A DNA stretch of 64,000 nt from Ga0077555 sp050250755 (lineage in GTDB: Bacteria; Pseudomonadota; Alphaproteobacteria; Rhizobiales; Hyphomicrobiaceae): contig JBFWOB010000006.1 of assembly GCA_050250755.1 (NCBI GenBank), positions 1 to 64,000 on the forward strand, written 5' to 3'. The translations under genes were made by a program, and so were the position numbers. The notes beneath the pieces are model-generated. The model did not search any database. It had not been told where the DNA came from and was given only the letters and a program-made list of their open reading frames with translations. This document shows positions 32,598-41,181 of this stretch, one piece after another (positions within the stretch are counted from its first letter, which is position 1; each line of letters opens with the position of its first letter).

Positions 32598-33122
32598 CTA
32601 CTCCTCCGGATAACGCCACGGGTTGTCGGGCTGCTTGGCCGTTTCGTCCAGTGTCCACATCGGCAGCGCGATGCCATCGCCAACCGGGGCGAAAACCATA
32701 CGCATGCGGCTGCCGATGCCAACCTGGCTGACCAATTCGGGCGATGCCATCTCGCCATCGGGAGTGACGAGATTGCCGGCCACCCTCAGACCATCGAACT
32801 CGCTGGGCTGGCCCTTCTGCGTGTCGAGTTCCACGAGCAGGATGAGATAGGGCGTCTTTCCCTTGAACGCCGGTTGAATGGCGTGGTGCACCTCGCCGTA
32901 CGAATAGACCGTGCCCTTGGGCTCCACGGACACCCAATCGTAGTCGGCGCTCCCCGAGAACGGACACCGCGTCGTCGGCGGATAGCGAAGGAGACCGTTC
33001 TGCTTGCATTTCTGCAGGCGGAAGTCTCCCTTGGCGCAGTAGCCGAAAAACGCGACATTCTCGATATCGAGATCGTCGACCGTGAGAGTCATACCGAGAT
33101 GATTGCCTGTCAGTCCTGTCAT
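32598..33122 (-). CDS. DUF35 OB-fold protein with degenerate zinc ribbon
   Basis: 174 residues. The N-terminal rubredoxin-like ribbon should hold two CxxC knuckles. Here only Cys39 and Cys53 remain, with Asn42 and Ser56 in the partner places (CKQN and CPFS). The OB fold follows: KGTVYSYGEVHHAIQPAFKGKTPYLILLVELD and VGIGSRMRMVFAPVGDGIALPMW. DUF35 proteins pair with thiolase-like proteins and supply or gate acyl-CoA; in actinobacterial steroid degradation such a domain binds Ltp2. The gene starts 5 bp after the thiolase-like stop, which supports a complex. Confidence 0.85.
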   Translation of the reverse strand: MTGLTGNHLGMTLTVDDLDIENVAFFGYCAKGDFRLQKCKQNGLLRYPPTTRCPFSGSADYDWVSVEPKGTVYSYGEVHHAIQPAFKGKTPYLILLVELDTQKGQPSEFDGLRVAGNLVTPDGEMASPELVSQVGIGSRMRMVFAPVGDGIALPMWTLDETAKQPDNPWRYPEE

Positions 33123-33127
33123 GACAC

Positions 33128-34381
33128 TCACCCTCTCACCATGATCATCGCTGAGCCCGTTCCAGGATTGGCCCAGCCGAGATTCGCCGAAACCTCTGCA
33201 TTTTTGACCTGCCGGCAGCCGCCCTCGCGATAGTCGTACGTGTGTTGCCGCTTGCCATCCGGTCCGATCGGACAACTGTCATCCACGTCGTGGCGGAGTT
33301 GGCGCACGTTCTCGATCACCATGTTCATGCCGTGCGTGTAGCCTTCGCAGAGATGGCCGCCGGACGTGTTGTTCGGACGTTTGCCGCCGAGACGCGTCGT
33401 CCCGTCCGAGACATAGCTGCCACCTTCGCCTTTCTTGCAGAAGCCATAGTCCTCGAGTTGCAGCATGGTGGTGAACGTGAACGCATCGTAGGCGCCCGTA
33501 ACATGCACGTCCTCGGGTCCGAGGCCTGCATTCGGCCAGAGGATGTTCTTCGCGTAGTGGCCGGCGACGGTCGAGATCGGTCCGTGCTGGTAGTGCATGT
33601 CGATGCGTGGCTTGCTGCACCGGCCCACCACCGAGCGGATCACGGCGGGGCGCTGTCTCAGGTCTCGTGCCCGCTCGGTTCGGGTGACGATGACGCATGT
33701 GGCATTGTCGGTTTCGACGCAGCAGTCGAGCAAATGCAACGGCTTGCAAATGAAGCGCGAGGAAAGCACCTCGTCGACCGTATAGCGCTTCTTGTAATAC
33801 GCCTTCGGGTTGTTCGAGGCATGCTCCGAATGCACGACCTTCACCATCGCGATCTGCTCGGGCGTCGTGCCGTAGTCGTACATATGCCTCATGAAGGTCG
33901 GCGCGAACATCTGCCCCGCACTCTGCCATCCATAGGCGCGGTTGTGAATTTCGTCGCCTTTGACCGGCACGGCCGAGCGTGCGCCCGTTCCGCCGATGCG
34001 GACCTGACTGTACCCGTTCATCGACCGGAAGATCGCGACAGTCTTGCACATCCCAGCTTCGATCACCCCCATCGCGATGCCGATCAAGGCCTCGGTCGAC
34101 GAGCCTCCACCAAACACGTCCATGTAGAAGTTCAGGCGGATGCCAAGGTCGCCGGCGATGAAGGTCGAGGGCGTGGAATCGCCGCCCGAATAAGAAAGCA
34201 TGCCATCGATATCATCGGCCGTGAGCCCAGCGTCGGCCATGGCGTTGGAGATGGCTGTCGTTGCCATCGCCCGGGTCGTGCGACCGCCGCCGCGTGTGTA
34301 GGTCGTCTCGCCGATGCCTACGATCGCGTATTTGCCAGCGAGATGCTTCGGCGTCGTGGCATCGGTCTCGGAAGTCGTCAT
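33128..34381 (-). CDS. Thiolase-like protein without nucleophile Cys (Ltp2/SCP-x-like)
   Basis: 417 residues with the thiolase fold (AIVGIGETTYTRGGGRTT, SNAMADAGLTADDIDGML). At the N-terminal active site where thiolases have Cys, this protein has FGGGSSTEALIG (around residue 92). The C-terminal NxxGG motif reads NTSGGHLCEGYTHG, where Tyr replaces the usual catalytic His. This pattern matches the Ltp2-type group, which with a DUF35 partner catalyses retro-aldol cleavage instead of thiolysis. That function is inference here. AGGAG lies 7 nt before the ATG. It is the first gene of the minus-strand run and diverges from the SMP-30 gene. Confidence 0.87.
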   Translation of the reverse strand: MTTSETDATTPKHLAGKYAIVGIGETTYTRGGGRTTRAMATTAISNAMADAGLTADDIDGMLSYSGGDSTPSTFIAGDLGIRLNFYMDVFGGGSSTEALIGIAMGVIEAGMCKTVAIFRSMNGYSQVRIGGTGARSAVPVKGDEIHNRAYGWQSAGQMFAPTFMRHMYDYGTTPEQIAMVKVVHSEHASNNPKAYYKKRYTVDEVLSSRFICKPLHLLDCCVETDNATCVIVTRTERARDLRQRPAVIRSVVGRCSKPRIDMHYQHGPISTVAGHYAKNILWPNAGLGPEDVHVTGAYDAFTFTTMLQLEDYGFCKKGEGGSYVSDGTTRLGGKRPNNTSGGHLCEGYTHGMNMVIENVRQLRHDVDDSCPIGPDGKRQHTYDYREGGCRQVKNAEVSANLGWANPGTGSAMIMVRG

Positions 34382-34570
34382 GGGGGCGCTCCTGTTACCT
34401 GCGCAACGGAGCAAGCGTGAAGCGCTCGGCGGCGATGTCAAGCGCGACGCCTCTTGTCGTCCCCGTCGCTAAGCATCTCGCTTCGCTGTGGCCCTCCAAC
34501 CCGACTTGTGGTGTCGGGAATGGGGCGATGCTTGACGGTGCTGGAGCAGGCGCCAATCATGCGCCGTGAC

Positions 34571-34593
34571 GGCCCGTCGGCGACGGGTCTTTT
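34571..34593 (+). terminator. Intrinsic-terminator-like hairpin in the leader of the SMP-30 gene
   Basis: GGCCCGTC and GACGGGTC pair over 8 bp (one G-U) with a 3-nt loop, followed by TTTTA. It ends only 9 nt before the GGGAG Shine-Dalgarno of the gene at 34617. The upstream neighbour is divergent, so no plus-strand gene needs terminating here; leader attenuation is the simplest reading. Confidence 0.6.
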
Positions 34594-34616
34594 ATCCTTT
34601 CGGGAGAGCCGAGCCC

Positions 34617-35531
34617 ATGGTCCCAGAGCCGAAGATCATCGAGACGAAAATCTTTGCCAGCGTGCCCAAGGAGCTTCTGCTCGACGCCGAGACGGCTTTT
34701 TCGCGCGACATGTTTCACGGCCAGAAAGTCGGCTCCTTCCTCGAAGGCCCATCGTTCGATCGCGACGGCAATCTGATCATGGTCGACATTGCCCATGGCC
34801 GCATATTGAGGCTGACGCCAGCGAAGGATTGGTCGGTCGTTACTCAATACGACGGCATGCCGAACGGGCTGAAAATCCACAAGGACGGGCGCTATTTCGT
34901 CACCGACCGCAAGAACGGCGTGCTCATCATCGATCCCGTGAGCGGCAAGGTCGAGAGCTTCCTCGGTCCCGACAAGCTGCCGGGCTACAAGGGGACCAAC
35001 GATCTGTTCTTTGCCTCGAATGGCGATCTTTACTTCACCGATCAGGGCGAGACGGGCTTTCACGATCCAACGGGGCGCGTTTACCGCTACACGACCAAGG
35101 GCAAGCTGGATTGTCTCGTGTCAAATGTTCCGAGTCCTAACGGGCTGGTCATGGATCCGAAGGAGACCATGCTCTACGTTGCGGTGACCCGGGCCAATGC
35201 CGCCTGGCGGGTGCCGATCCGTCCTGACGGCAGTGTCCACCGGGTCGGTCTTTTCTGCCAGCTCATCGGCGGGTGGGGGCCGGACGGCATGGCAGTCGAC
35301 ACGCAGGGCAACGTCCTGATGGCCCACGCCGGCGGCGCCGCCGTCTGGGTCTGGTCGGCCGATGGCCTGCCGATCTATCGGGTCGTTGCCTGCGACGGCA
35401 GCAAGCTCACGACCAACATGGCGTATGGCGGCCAGGACAACCGGTCACTGTTCATCACCAACTCGTTCGCGAACAACGTGCTTGTCGCCGAGATGCCGCA
35501 TCCGGGACAGCCGATGTACGCGAGCATGTAG
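34617..35531 (+). CDS. SMP-30/gluconolactonase-like beta-propeller hydrolase
   Basis: 304 residues. The six-bladed propeller motifs are EGPSFDRDGNLIMVDIAHGRI (metal Glu), GTNDLFFASNGDLYFTDQGETG, and SPNGLVMDPKETMLYVAVTRANAAWR. This family hydrolyses sugar lactones or related cyclic esters with a divalent metal. No signal peptide is seen, so the enzyme is probably cytoplasmic. GGGAG precedes the ATG at 34617, and a terminator-like hairpin sits in the leader. It is followed by the hydroxyacid dehydrogenase gene after 87 bp, consistent with a lactone-to-hydroxyacid route. Confidence 0.9.
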   Translation: MVPEPKIIETKIFASVPKELLLDAETAFSRDMFHGQKVGSFLEGPSFDRDGNLIMVDIAHGRILRLTPAKDWSVVTQYDGMPNGLKIHKDGRYFVTDRKNGVLIIDPVSGKVESFLGPDKLPGYKGTNDLFFASNGDLYFTDQGETGFHDPTGRVYRYTTKGKLDCLVSNVPSPNGLVMDPKETMLYVAVTRANAAWRVPIRPDGSVHRVGLFCQLIGGWGPDGMAVDTQGNVLMAHAGGAAVWVWSADGLPIYRVVACDGSKLTTNMAYGGQDNRSLFITNSFANNVLVAEMPHPGQPMYASM

Positions 35532-35618
35532 GGAAGCCCATAGACGGGATAATGTCGATACCGGCGCTCCAGACTGAAAGGCGGCGTCGGCTATGCGGTT
35601 AATGGAACGAGGACTTGA

Positions 35619-36509
35619 ATGACTGAGAAGATTGCCGTGATCGGCATGGGGCAGATGGGCTCTGGCATGGCGCGCCGGTTGAAATCGAACGGCCACGACG
35701 TGATCGGCTACGACGTCAGCACGCAGGCCCGCCAGGCGTTGAGAAACGAAGGCTTCACGATGGCCGAGAGCGCGGCTGAAGCCGTAGCCGGGCGTGACTT
35801 TGTTCTCACTAGCCTCCCCGATCCTAATGCCGTCCGCGGCGCGTGGCTCGATACGGGCGGTCTGGTCGACGTGACAGCGAAAGGTACGATCGTTCTCGAG
35901 CTATCGACCATCGATCCGAACACGATGAAAGAGGTCGGGGTCGCGGCCGCCGCGAAAGGCATCGATGTCATCGACTGTCCGGTGTCAGGCGGCCCCAACG
36001 AGGCGGCGAACGGTACGATGACTCTCATATGCGGCGGCGACGAGGCCGTTCTCGCGCGCGCCGAGCCGATCCTCAAGCTGCTTGGCAGCACGTGGAAGCA
36101 CACCGGGCCTGTGGGTACCGCGAAGGCCGTCAAGCTCGTCAATAACATGATGTCGATGGGCAACGTCCTGATTGCTGCCGAAGCATTTGCCATGGGAACC
36201 GCGGCGGGAGTCGATCCGGAGAAGCTATTCGACGTGATTTCCGTCTCAGGTGGACGCTCGTTCCACTTCCAGAAGCGTTTCCCGAATGCCATCAAGGGTG
36301 ACTATCGTCCCGGCTTCAAGATGGAGCTCGGCGAGAAGGATCTCGCGCTTGCCATGGATTTCGCCCGCTCGCTTGGCATGCCGACGCCGGGAACGGCGAC
36401 CGTCCGCAATCTGATGGCGATCGCTCTGTCAGAGGGTTACCGCGGCCAGGACGTGGTCGCGTTGCACGACATGTACGTGCGTTGGGGCAAGAAGGCGAAG
36501 TCCCAGTAA
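35619..36509 (+). CDS. 3-hydroxyisobutyrate dehydrogenase-family NAD(P)-dependent oxidoreductase
   Basis: 296 residues, the family length. The Rossmann motif is VIGMGQMGSGMARRL near the N terminus. The substrate block DCPVSGGPNEAANGTMTLICGGD follows, then the catalytic Lys region GPVGTAKAVKLVNNMMSMGN. Further on are FHFQKRFPNAIKGDYRPGFKMELGEKDLALAMDFA and a closing helical region. It oxidises or reduces beta-hydroxyacids (hydroxyisobutyrate, tartronate semialdehyde and similar) in the cytoplasm. GAGGA precedes the ATG. It sits between the lactonase and the binding-protein gene, all plus strand, so it probably belongs to the same catabolic unit. Confidence 0.93.
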   Translation: MTEKIAVIGMGQMGSGMARRLKSNGHDVIGYDVSTQARQALRNEGFTMAESAAEAVAGRDFVLTSLPDPNAVRGAWLDTGGLVDVTAKGTIVLELSTIDPNTMKEVGVAAAAKGIDVIDCPVSGGPNEAANGTMTLICGGDEAVLARAEPILKLLGSTWKHTGPVGTAKAVKLVNNMMSMGNVLIAAEAFAMGTAAGVDPEKLFDVISVSGGRSFHFQKRFPNAIKGDYRPGFKMELGEKDLALAMDFARSLGMPTPGTATVRNLMAIALSEGYRGQDVVALHDMYVRWGKKAKSQ

Positions 36510-36522
36510 CGGCGAAGAAGAG

Positions 36523-36546
36523 GGGTCTCATTAGTATGCGAGACCC
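36523..36546. terminator. Inverted repeat after the dehydrogenase gene
   Basis: Perfect 7-bp arms GGGTCTC and GAGACCC around a 10-nt loop, 13 bp past the stop at 36509. Only TCATT follows, so it is a weak terminator or an RNA-stabilising hairpin. Confidence 0.35.
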
Positions 36547-36691
36547 TCATTACCCAACACGAGCGTGCCCCGGTAGAACATCCAGCGTCCTCGAAGAGAA
36601 GCATCGGGTGCGAGATTGCAGCTTGATGCCCGGACCGACAGCGGCGTACGCTCGTGCACAAGCAAAAAATGCTAATCTGGAGAGGAACGCC

Positions 36692-37792
36692 ATGACCAAG
36701 CGCACGACGAACCGTCGCAGCGTCCTGAAGGGTGCACTAGCTGTCGCCGCCACGCCGATTGCATCGGCGTTGTTGGCGGATCGCCTCGCAGCGCAAGGTC
36801 GGCCGGTAACGAAGGTCCTCGACTTTACGACGGGCGCAGATGTCGCCAAAGCGGAGGCCGAGGGCGAGTTCACATTCTACAGCCATGACAGCGAGCCCGC
36901 GATCGCGGGAATTCTCGAGGCGTTCAATAAGGATTTCCCGAAGATCAAGGGAAAATACGTGCGCGCGCAAACAGGCACCCTGTTCAGCCGGACGGTCGCC
37001 GAGCGTTCCGCCAACAAATTCACGGCCGACGTCATCCAGTTCTCCGAGCTCACCACCGCGCTCGATTTTCAGAAGCGCGGCGGTTATCAGAACTACGTCT
37101 CTCCGCAGACCGAGTTCTATTCGCCTGAGCATCTGAGCGACCCTGTCGGCAACTATTTCTGGGTTGGCGTGACGTTCGCCGGCATCGCCTATAACTCCGA
37201 GAAGGTGAAGGCGGAGGACGCCCCAAAAGGCTGGAAGGATATTTCCAAGCCCATTTGGAAGAACGCCACCAATGTGAAGATGTCCAACTCGGGCATGCAG
37301 TTCGTGCAGTGGTACGAGCTGCGCAAACTCTATGGCGACAAGTTCTGGAGCGAGTTTGCAGCAGTACGTCCGCGCGGTTTCGACAGCCGGGCCCAGCAAT
37401 TCGAGCGTCTTGCAAAAGGGGACGACAAGCTCTGCGCACTGGCCGAATACGCGGGCTATCTGCTTGTGAAGCAGAAGGGTGCGCCTGTGGAATTCGTTGC
37501 ACCAAAAGATGGCTTGCCGGCGACGCCTGCGCTCTGTGGCATTGCCGATCGTGGACCGCATCCGGAAGCTGCGCGCCTGTTCATCGATTGGCAGATGTCA
37601 CCGCGCGGCCAGAACCACCAGCAAACCAATCAGTATCTGTTCTATGGGTCACTGAGAAAAGGCGCGCCACCGATGCCGGGCGGCTGGCGCCTTAGCGACT
37701 TCAAGTTGCTCACGCCGAACAAGGAAATGGACAAGTTCGTTGCCTCGCGCGAGGCATTCAACAAGGAATGGAATGCCATGCTCGGGCTCTGA
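36692..37792 (+). CDS. Tat-exported ABC transporter solute-binding protein (iron/putrescine-type family)
   Basis: 366 residues. The N terminus TNRRSVLKGALAVAATP is a twin-arginine signal, so the protein is probably folded in the cytoplasm and exported. The mature part looks like the type-II binding-protein family of FbpA/AfuA and 2-aminoethylphosphonate receptors (GEFTFYSHDSEPAIAGILEAFNKDFPKIK, VQFSEL-type loop as VIQFSELTTALDFQKRGG, and ADRGPHPEAARLFIDWQMSPRGQN). The Tyr residues that bind iron in FbpA cannot be confirmed by eye, so the ligand is open. GAGAGGAA precedes the ATG at 36692. The permease follows after 4 bp. Confidence 0.9.
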   Translation: MTKRTTNRRSVLKGALAVAATPIASALLADRLAAQGRPVTKVLDFTTGADVAKAEAEGEFTFYSHDSEPAIAGILEAFNKDFPKIKGKYVRAQTGTLFSRTVAERSANKFTADVIQFSELTTALDFQKRGGYQNYVSPQTEFYSPEHLSDPVGNYFWVGVTFAGIAYNSEKVKAEDAPKGWKDISKPIWKNATNVKMSNSGMQFVQWYELRKLYGDKFWSEFAAVRPRGFDSRAQQFERLAKGDDKLCALAEYAGYLLVKQKGAPVEFVAPKDGLPATPALCGIADRGPHPEAARLFIDWQMSPRGQNHQQTNQYLFYGSLRKGAPPMPGGWRLSDFKLLTPNKEMDKFVASREAFNKEWNAMLGL

Positions 37793-37796
37793 CGCC

Positions 37797-39545
37797 ATGG
37801 CATCGGCAGGAGGGATCGGCGGCCGCGACACCGCCGATCCGCATCAGGCACGAACCCACGCTCGCATCAAACTATTCGAGACTGTTGCCATGGCGACGAT
37901 TGTCGCCTTGGTGGCAGGCTTGGTGCTTTACCCGATATTTTACCTGATGCAGGCCGCCTTCGACGTTGGCTTGCCCGACACCCGTCCTCCAACGGCGTAT
38001 GGGACGGCTAATTTCGCCAAAGTTTTCGATTATCCGCAGATTATCTGGAATACCTTTATCGTCACATTCGCCTCGACGATGATGGCGCTGCTGTTCGGTT
38101 TTGTGACGGCGTGGATTCTGACGCGCACGAATGTACCGTTCAAGCGTACGCTCGATCAGTTGATGACCATTCCCTACTATGTGACGCCGCTGCTCGGCGC
38201 CCTCGCCTGGAGCGTGCTCGGCTCGCCGGAGAGTGGGTTCATCAACCAGTATTGGCGCTGGCTGGGTGGTTCTGGAGCCCTCATCGATATGACTTCGCCC
38301 ATGGGCATCGCCTGGGTGATGGCGCTGTTCGAGGGCTCGGTCGCTTACGTCATGATCAGCGCGGTTATGCAGTCGATGGACCCGGCGCTCGAGGAAGCAT
38401 CGCAAGTCCTGGGTGGAAGTCGCTGGCGAACGATGTGGCGCGTTACCCTGCCGTTGGTCGCGCCGGGTGTGCTCGGTGCGGCCATCTTTGTCTTTGCCGA
38501 GATGCTGGGGTCGTTTTCGGTCGCGCTCGTCCTCGGCACGCCGGCCCGCTTCTACGTGATTACGACTGCCATCTACCATTTCGTATCGCAATATCCCCCG
38601 CGTATTCCGCTCGCAGCGGCCATGGGCGTGTCCTTGTTCGCCGTCATGTTCGCAATGCTGTGGCTCTATCGCTGGGTGACGTCGCGCAAGAGCTATGTCA
38701 CGGTCTCGGGTAAGGCGTTCCGGCCGCGCGTGATGGACATGGGCCGTTTGCGCTGGGTTCTGTTCGGCATCGTTGCGTTCTATGTTTTTCTATCCGCAAT
38801 CCTCCCGATTGCGACGTTGCTGTTCTCGTCACTCCAGAAGCTTGCTGTGGCATTTCCGGCAGCCTCGAATTTCACCCTCGACAATTTCCGTCAGGCATTC
38901 TCGATCAACGCCGTACGGACCGCGATGTTGAACAGCGTAATCCTCGGCATGGTGACGGCGACTTTGGGCGTCGCACTCACAGGGTTGCTGACGTGGATCA
39001 TTTTGCGTAGCCGCCTCCCGGGACGCGGTGTTCTTGAATATCTCGCCATGTTCCCGCAAGCCGTGCCCAGGCTTGTGTTCGCCTTCGGCATGATGTGGGC
39101 GTGGATTGTCTTCCCCATCCCGCTCTACGGCACATTCTGGGTCCTGCTGATCGCCTACCTGACCGTCTTCATGCCGCTGGGTGTCCGGACGATTAGCGGC
39201 GTGGTGATGCAACTTGATAAGAGCCTGGATGAATGTGGGCAGGTGTGCGGAGCCTCTTGGGGGTACCGATTGCGAACGATCACCGCCCCATTGTTGCGGC
39301 CCGGGCTTCTGGCTGCGTGGCTGCTGATCTTCGTTGCCAGCGTGCGCGAGCTCGGTGCGTCCATCCTGCTGATGGGGCCCGATAGCAAGGTGATGACGCC
39401 GGCGATCGTCGAGGCTTGGTTCTCATCCAGCTCGGAGCTGACCGCCGCAATGGCCCTCATTCAGACCGTGGTGATTACCGTGACGATCCTCTTGTTCAGT
39501 CTTCTGACGCGTCGTCTGGCGATACAGGGGGCGTCCGCTCAATGA
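37797..39545 (+). CDS. ABC transporter permease, two fused domains (FbpB-like)
   Basis: 582 residues with about 12 membrane segments. Two EAA loops for contact with the ATPase are readable: EEASQVLGGSRWRTMWRVTLPLVAPG in the first half and DECGQVCGASWGYRLRTITAPLLRPG in the second. This internal duplication is typical of FbpB/SfuB iron-type permeases. The ATG at 37797 lies 4 bp after the binding-protein stop and its end overlaps the ATPase start by 4 bp (ATGA), so the three are translated together. It sits in the inner membrane. Confidence 0.95.
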   Translation: MASAGGIGGRDTADPHQARTHARIKLFETVAMATIVALVAGLVLYPIFYLMQAAFDVGLPDTRPPTAYGTANFAKVFDYPQIIWNTFIVTFASTMMALLFGFVTAWILTRTNVPFKRTLDQLMTIPYYVTPLLGALAWSVLGSPESGFINQYWRWLGGSGALIDMTSPMGIAWVMALFEGSVAYVMISAVMQSMDPALEEASQVLGGSRWRTMWRVTLPLVAPGVLGAAIFVFAEMLGSFSVALVLGTPARFYVITTAIYHFVSQYPPRIPLAAAMGVSLFAVMFAMLWLYRWVTSRKSYVTVSGKAFRPRVMDMGRLRWVLFGIVAFYVFLSAILPIATLLFSSLQKLAVAFPAASNFTLDNFRQAFSINAVRTAMLNSVILGMVTATLGVALTGLLTWIILRSRLPGRGVLEYLAMFPQAVPRLVFAFGMMWAWIVFPIPLYGTFWVLLIAYLTVFMPLGVRTISGVVMQLDKSLDECGQVCGASWGYRLRTITAPLLRPGLLAAWLLIFVASVRELGASILLMGPDSKVMTPAIVEAWFSSSSELTAAMALIQTVVITVTILLFSLLTRRLAIQGASAQ

Positions 39546-40645
39546 CGCAGCCGACATCTGCGCCCGTCATCGAAGTCGAGAATCTCTCGATCAGTTACGG
39601 CAACGTCACCGCAGTCGAGACCGTGACGTTTACGGTTCCGGCGGGAGAGCAATTGACGCTGCTGGGTCCATCGGGATGCGGCAAGACATCGACCTTGCGT
39701 GCCGTCGCCGGCCTCGAAACGCCGACGTCGGGCGTCATTCGTGTCGGCGGCAAGCCCATCTACGATAGCCGGCTCGGCGCCAATGTGCCGGCCGAGCGGC
39801 GCGGCATGTCGATGGTCTTTCAATCGTACGCCATCTGGCCGCACATGACCGTCTTCGACAACGTGGCCTACGGCTTGCGGGTGCGAAAGGAGAGCGGCGC
39901 GGCTCTCAAGGAGAAGGTCCACCATGCGCTCGACCTTGTAAAAATGGGCCAGTATGCGGACCGGAACGCGTCAGCACTGTCGGGCGGTCAGCAGCAACGC
40001 GTGGCCCTGGCGCGAGCCATCGCGTTCTCGCCGTCCGTGCTGCTTTTCGACGAACCGCTGTCCAATCTCGATGCGAAACTGCGCTCCGAAATGCGTATCG
40101 AGCTGCGCGAGCTGCAGCGCCGCCTCGGCGTCACATCGCTCTACGTCACGCATGACTTGGAAGAAGCGCTGGCGATGTCCGATCAGATCGTTGTCATGCG
40201 TGCCGGCGTTGTGGAGCAGAGCGGTACGCCTACGGAGATCTACAACTATCCTCGAACGGCCTTTGTCGCGGACTTCGTCGGTTCAGCAAATCTCATTGGC
40301 GGCGACATTGTCGGCAGCGACGTTGCCGCCGGCACGGTGATCGTTCGCGCGTCCGACGGCGTTGTCATTCACGGCGCTACACGGGGCAGGCCCGTGGGAT
40401 CGAACGGAACGCTTTCGGTTCGCACGGTGCATCTCTCGCTGAGCAAGGACCGACCGGCTGGAGAGGTCAACGTCTGGCCGGTGACCATCTTGCGTTCGGT
40501 GTTTCTCGGCGACATCACGCAGGTGCACGTGCGCTGGGGAGACCAGGACCTAATCGTACGCCAGATTGGCTCAGTTTCCGTGGCGCCTGGACAGACGGCC
40601 TACCTTAGCGTTCCAATTGATCAGTGCACGCTCCTCGAAAAATGA
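39542..40645 (+). CDS. ABC transporter ATP-binding protein (FbpC/PotA-like)
   Basis: 367 residues. Walker A GPSGCGKTST, Q loop VFQSYAIWPH, signature LSGGQQQRVALARA, Walker B VLLFDEPLSNLD and the H loop YVTHDLEEALAMSD are all intact. The C-terminal 120 residues are a TOBE domain (NLIGGDIVGSDVAAGTVIVRA to VSVAPGQTAYLSV) as in iron, spermidine and sugar importers. It energises the permease encoded immediately upstream. The ATG overlaps the permease stop. The Fe-S protein genes follow after about 100 bp. Confidence 0.96.
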   Translation: MTQPTSAPVIEVENLSISYGNVTAVETVTFTVPAGEQLTLLGPSGCGKTSTLRAVAGLETPTSGVIRVGGKPIYDSRLGANVPAERRGMSMVFQSYAIWPHMTVFDNVAYGLRVRKESGAALKEKVHHALDLVKMGQYADRNASALSGGQQQRVALARAIAFSPSVLLFDEPLSNLDAKLRSEMRIELRELQRRLGVTSLYVTHDLEEALAMSDQIVVMRAGVVEQSGTPTEIYNYPRTAFVADFVGSANLIGGDIVGSDVAAGTVIVRASDGVVIHGATRGRPVGSNGTLSVRTVHLSLSKDRPAGEVNVWPVTILRSVFLGDITQVHVRWGDQDLIVRQIGSVSVAPGQTAYLSVPIDQCTLLEK

Positions 40646-40749
40646 CCGCGTATGCTCTCTGTCGCGGCGCCTGCGAGCAGCGCCATTCGCGACGAGAACC
40701 ACGCGAGGGATAGTTGACGTCGGCGGGGACTCGGGCGCACGTTGACGGT

Positions 40750-41181
40750 ATGAGCTCACTTCCAGCACCAAGCGCCCCTTCGACAGAAGCCTACCTGGAG
40801 GCTGCAGGACCGCAGCTCGCAGACAAATGCACGGCGTGCGGCGCCTGCTTCGATGCCTGCCCGATGGTCGATTATATCGATCTACGCAACGCCGATGCGC
40901 GCGAGGTCACAGCAGATCTGCGCCGCCTTGCGCGCGGCGAACCCGGCGGAACCGAGGTCGTGGCCTGGGTTGGTGCCTGTACCAAAAGCGGCCGATGTCG
41001 ATCGGCCTGTCCCGAGCAGTCCGTCGGTCTCGACGCCATGCTGCTGATCCGCGTTGCCAAGCAGCGCGCACTCAACGTCACGCACCAACTCAAGGGTAAG
41101 CGTGACCAATCGACATTTCCACGCGTGAAGACCTTCGCGCGCCTGCAGCTCACCGATGAGGAGCTTGCCAAATGGCTGTAA
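40750..41181 (+). CDS. HdrC-like 4Fe-4S dicluster protein with a missing Cys
   Basis: 143 residues. The first cluster motif is canonical, C27-x2-C30-x2-C33-x3-C37-P (CTACGACFDACP). The second is C77-x2-S80-x2-C83-x3-C87-P (CTKSGRCRSACP), with Ser in place of one ligand Cys, so it may bind a 3Fe-4S or Ser-ligated cluster. The fold matches the small subunit of heterodisulfide-reductase-like electron-transfer modules (HdrC, GlpC, GlcF type). The ATG at 40750 and a TTG at 40714 are both possible starts. Its end overlaps the HdrB-like start by 10 bp, implying a complex. No flavin subunit is adjacent. Confidence 0.85.
   Translation: MSSLPAPSAPSTEAYLEAAGPQLADKCTACGACFDACPMVDYIDLRNADAREVTADLRRLARGEPGGTEVVAWVGACTKSGRCRSACPEQSVGLDAMLLIRVAKQRALNVTHQLKGKRDQSTFPRVKTFARLQLTDEELAKWL

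Noticed and set aside
33242..34420. A 392-codon plus-strand frame opposite the thiolase-like gene
   Set aside because: Its product is His/Arg/Ala-rich with no domain, while the minus-strand frame has full thiolase motifs and a good Shine-Dalgarno.
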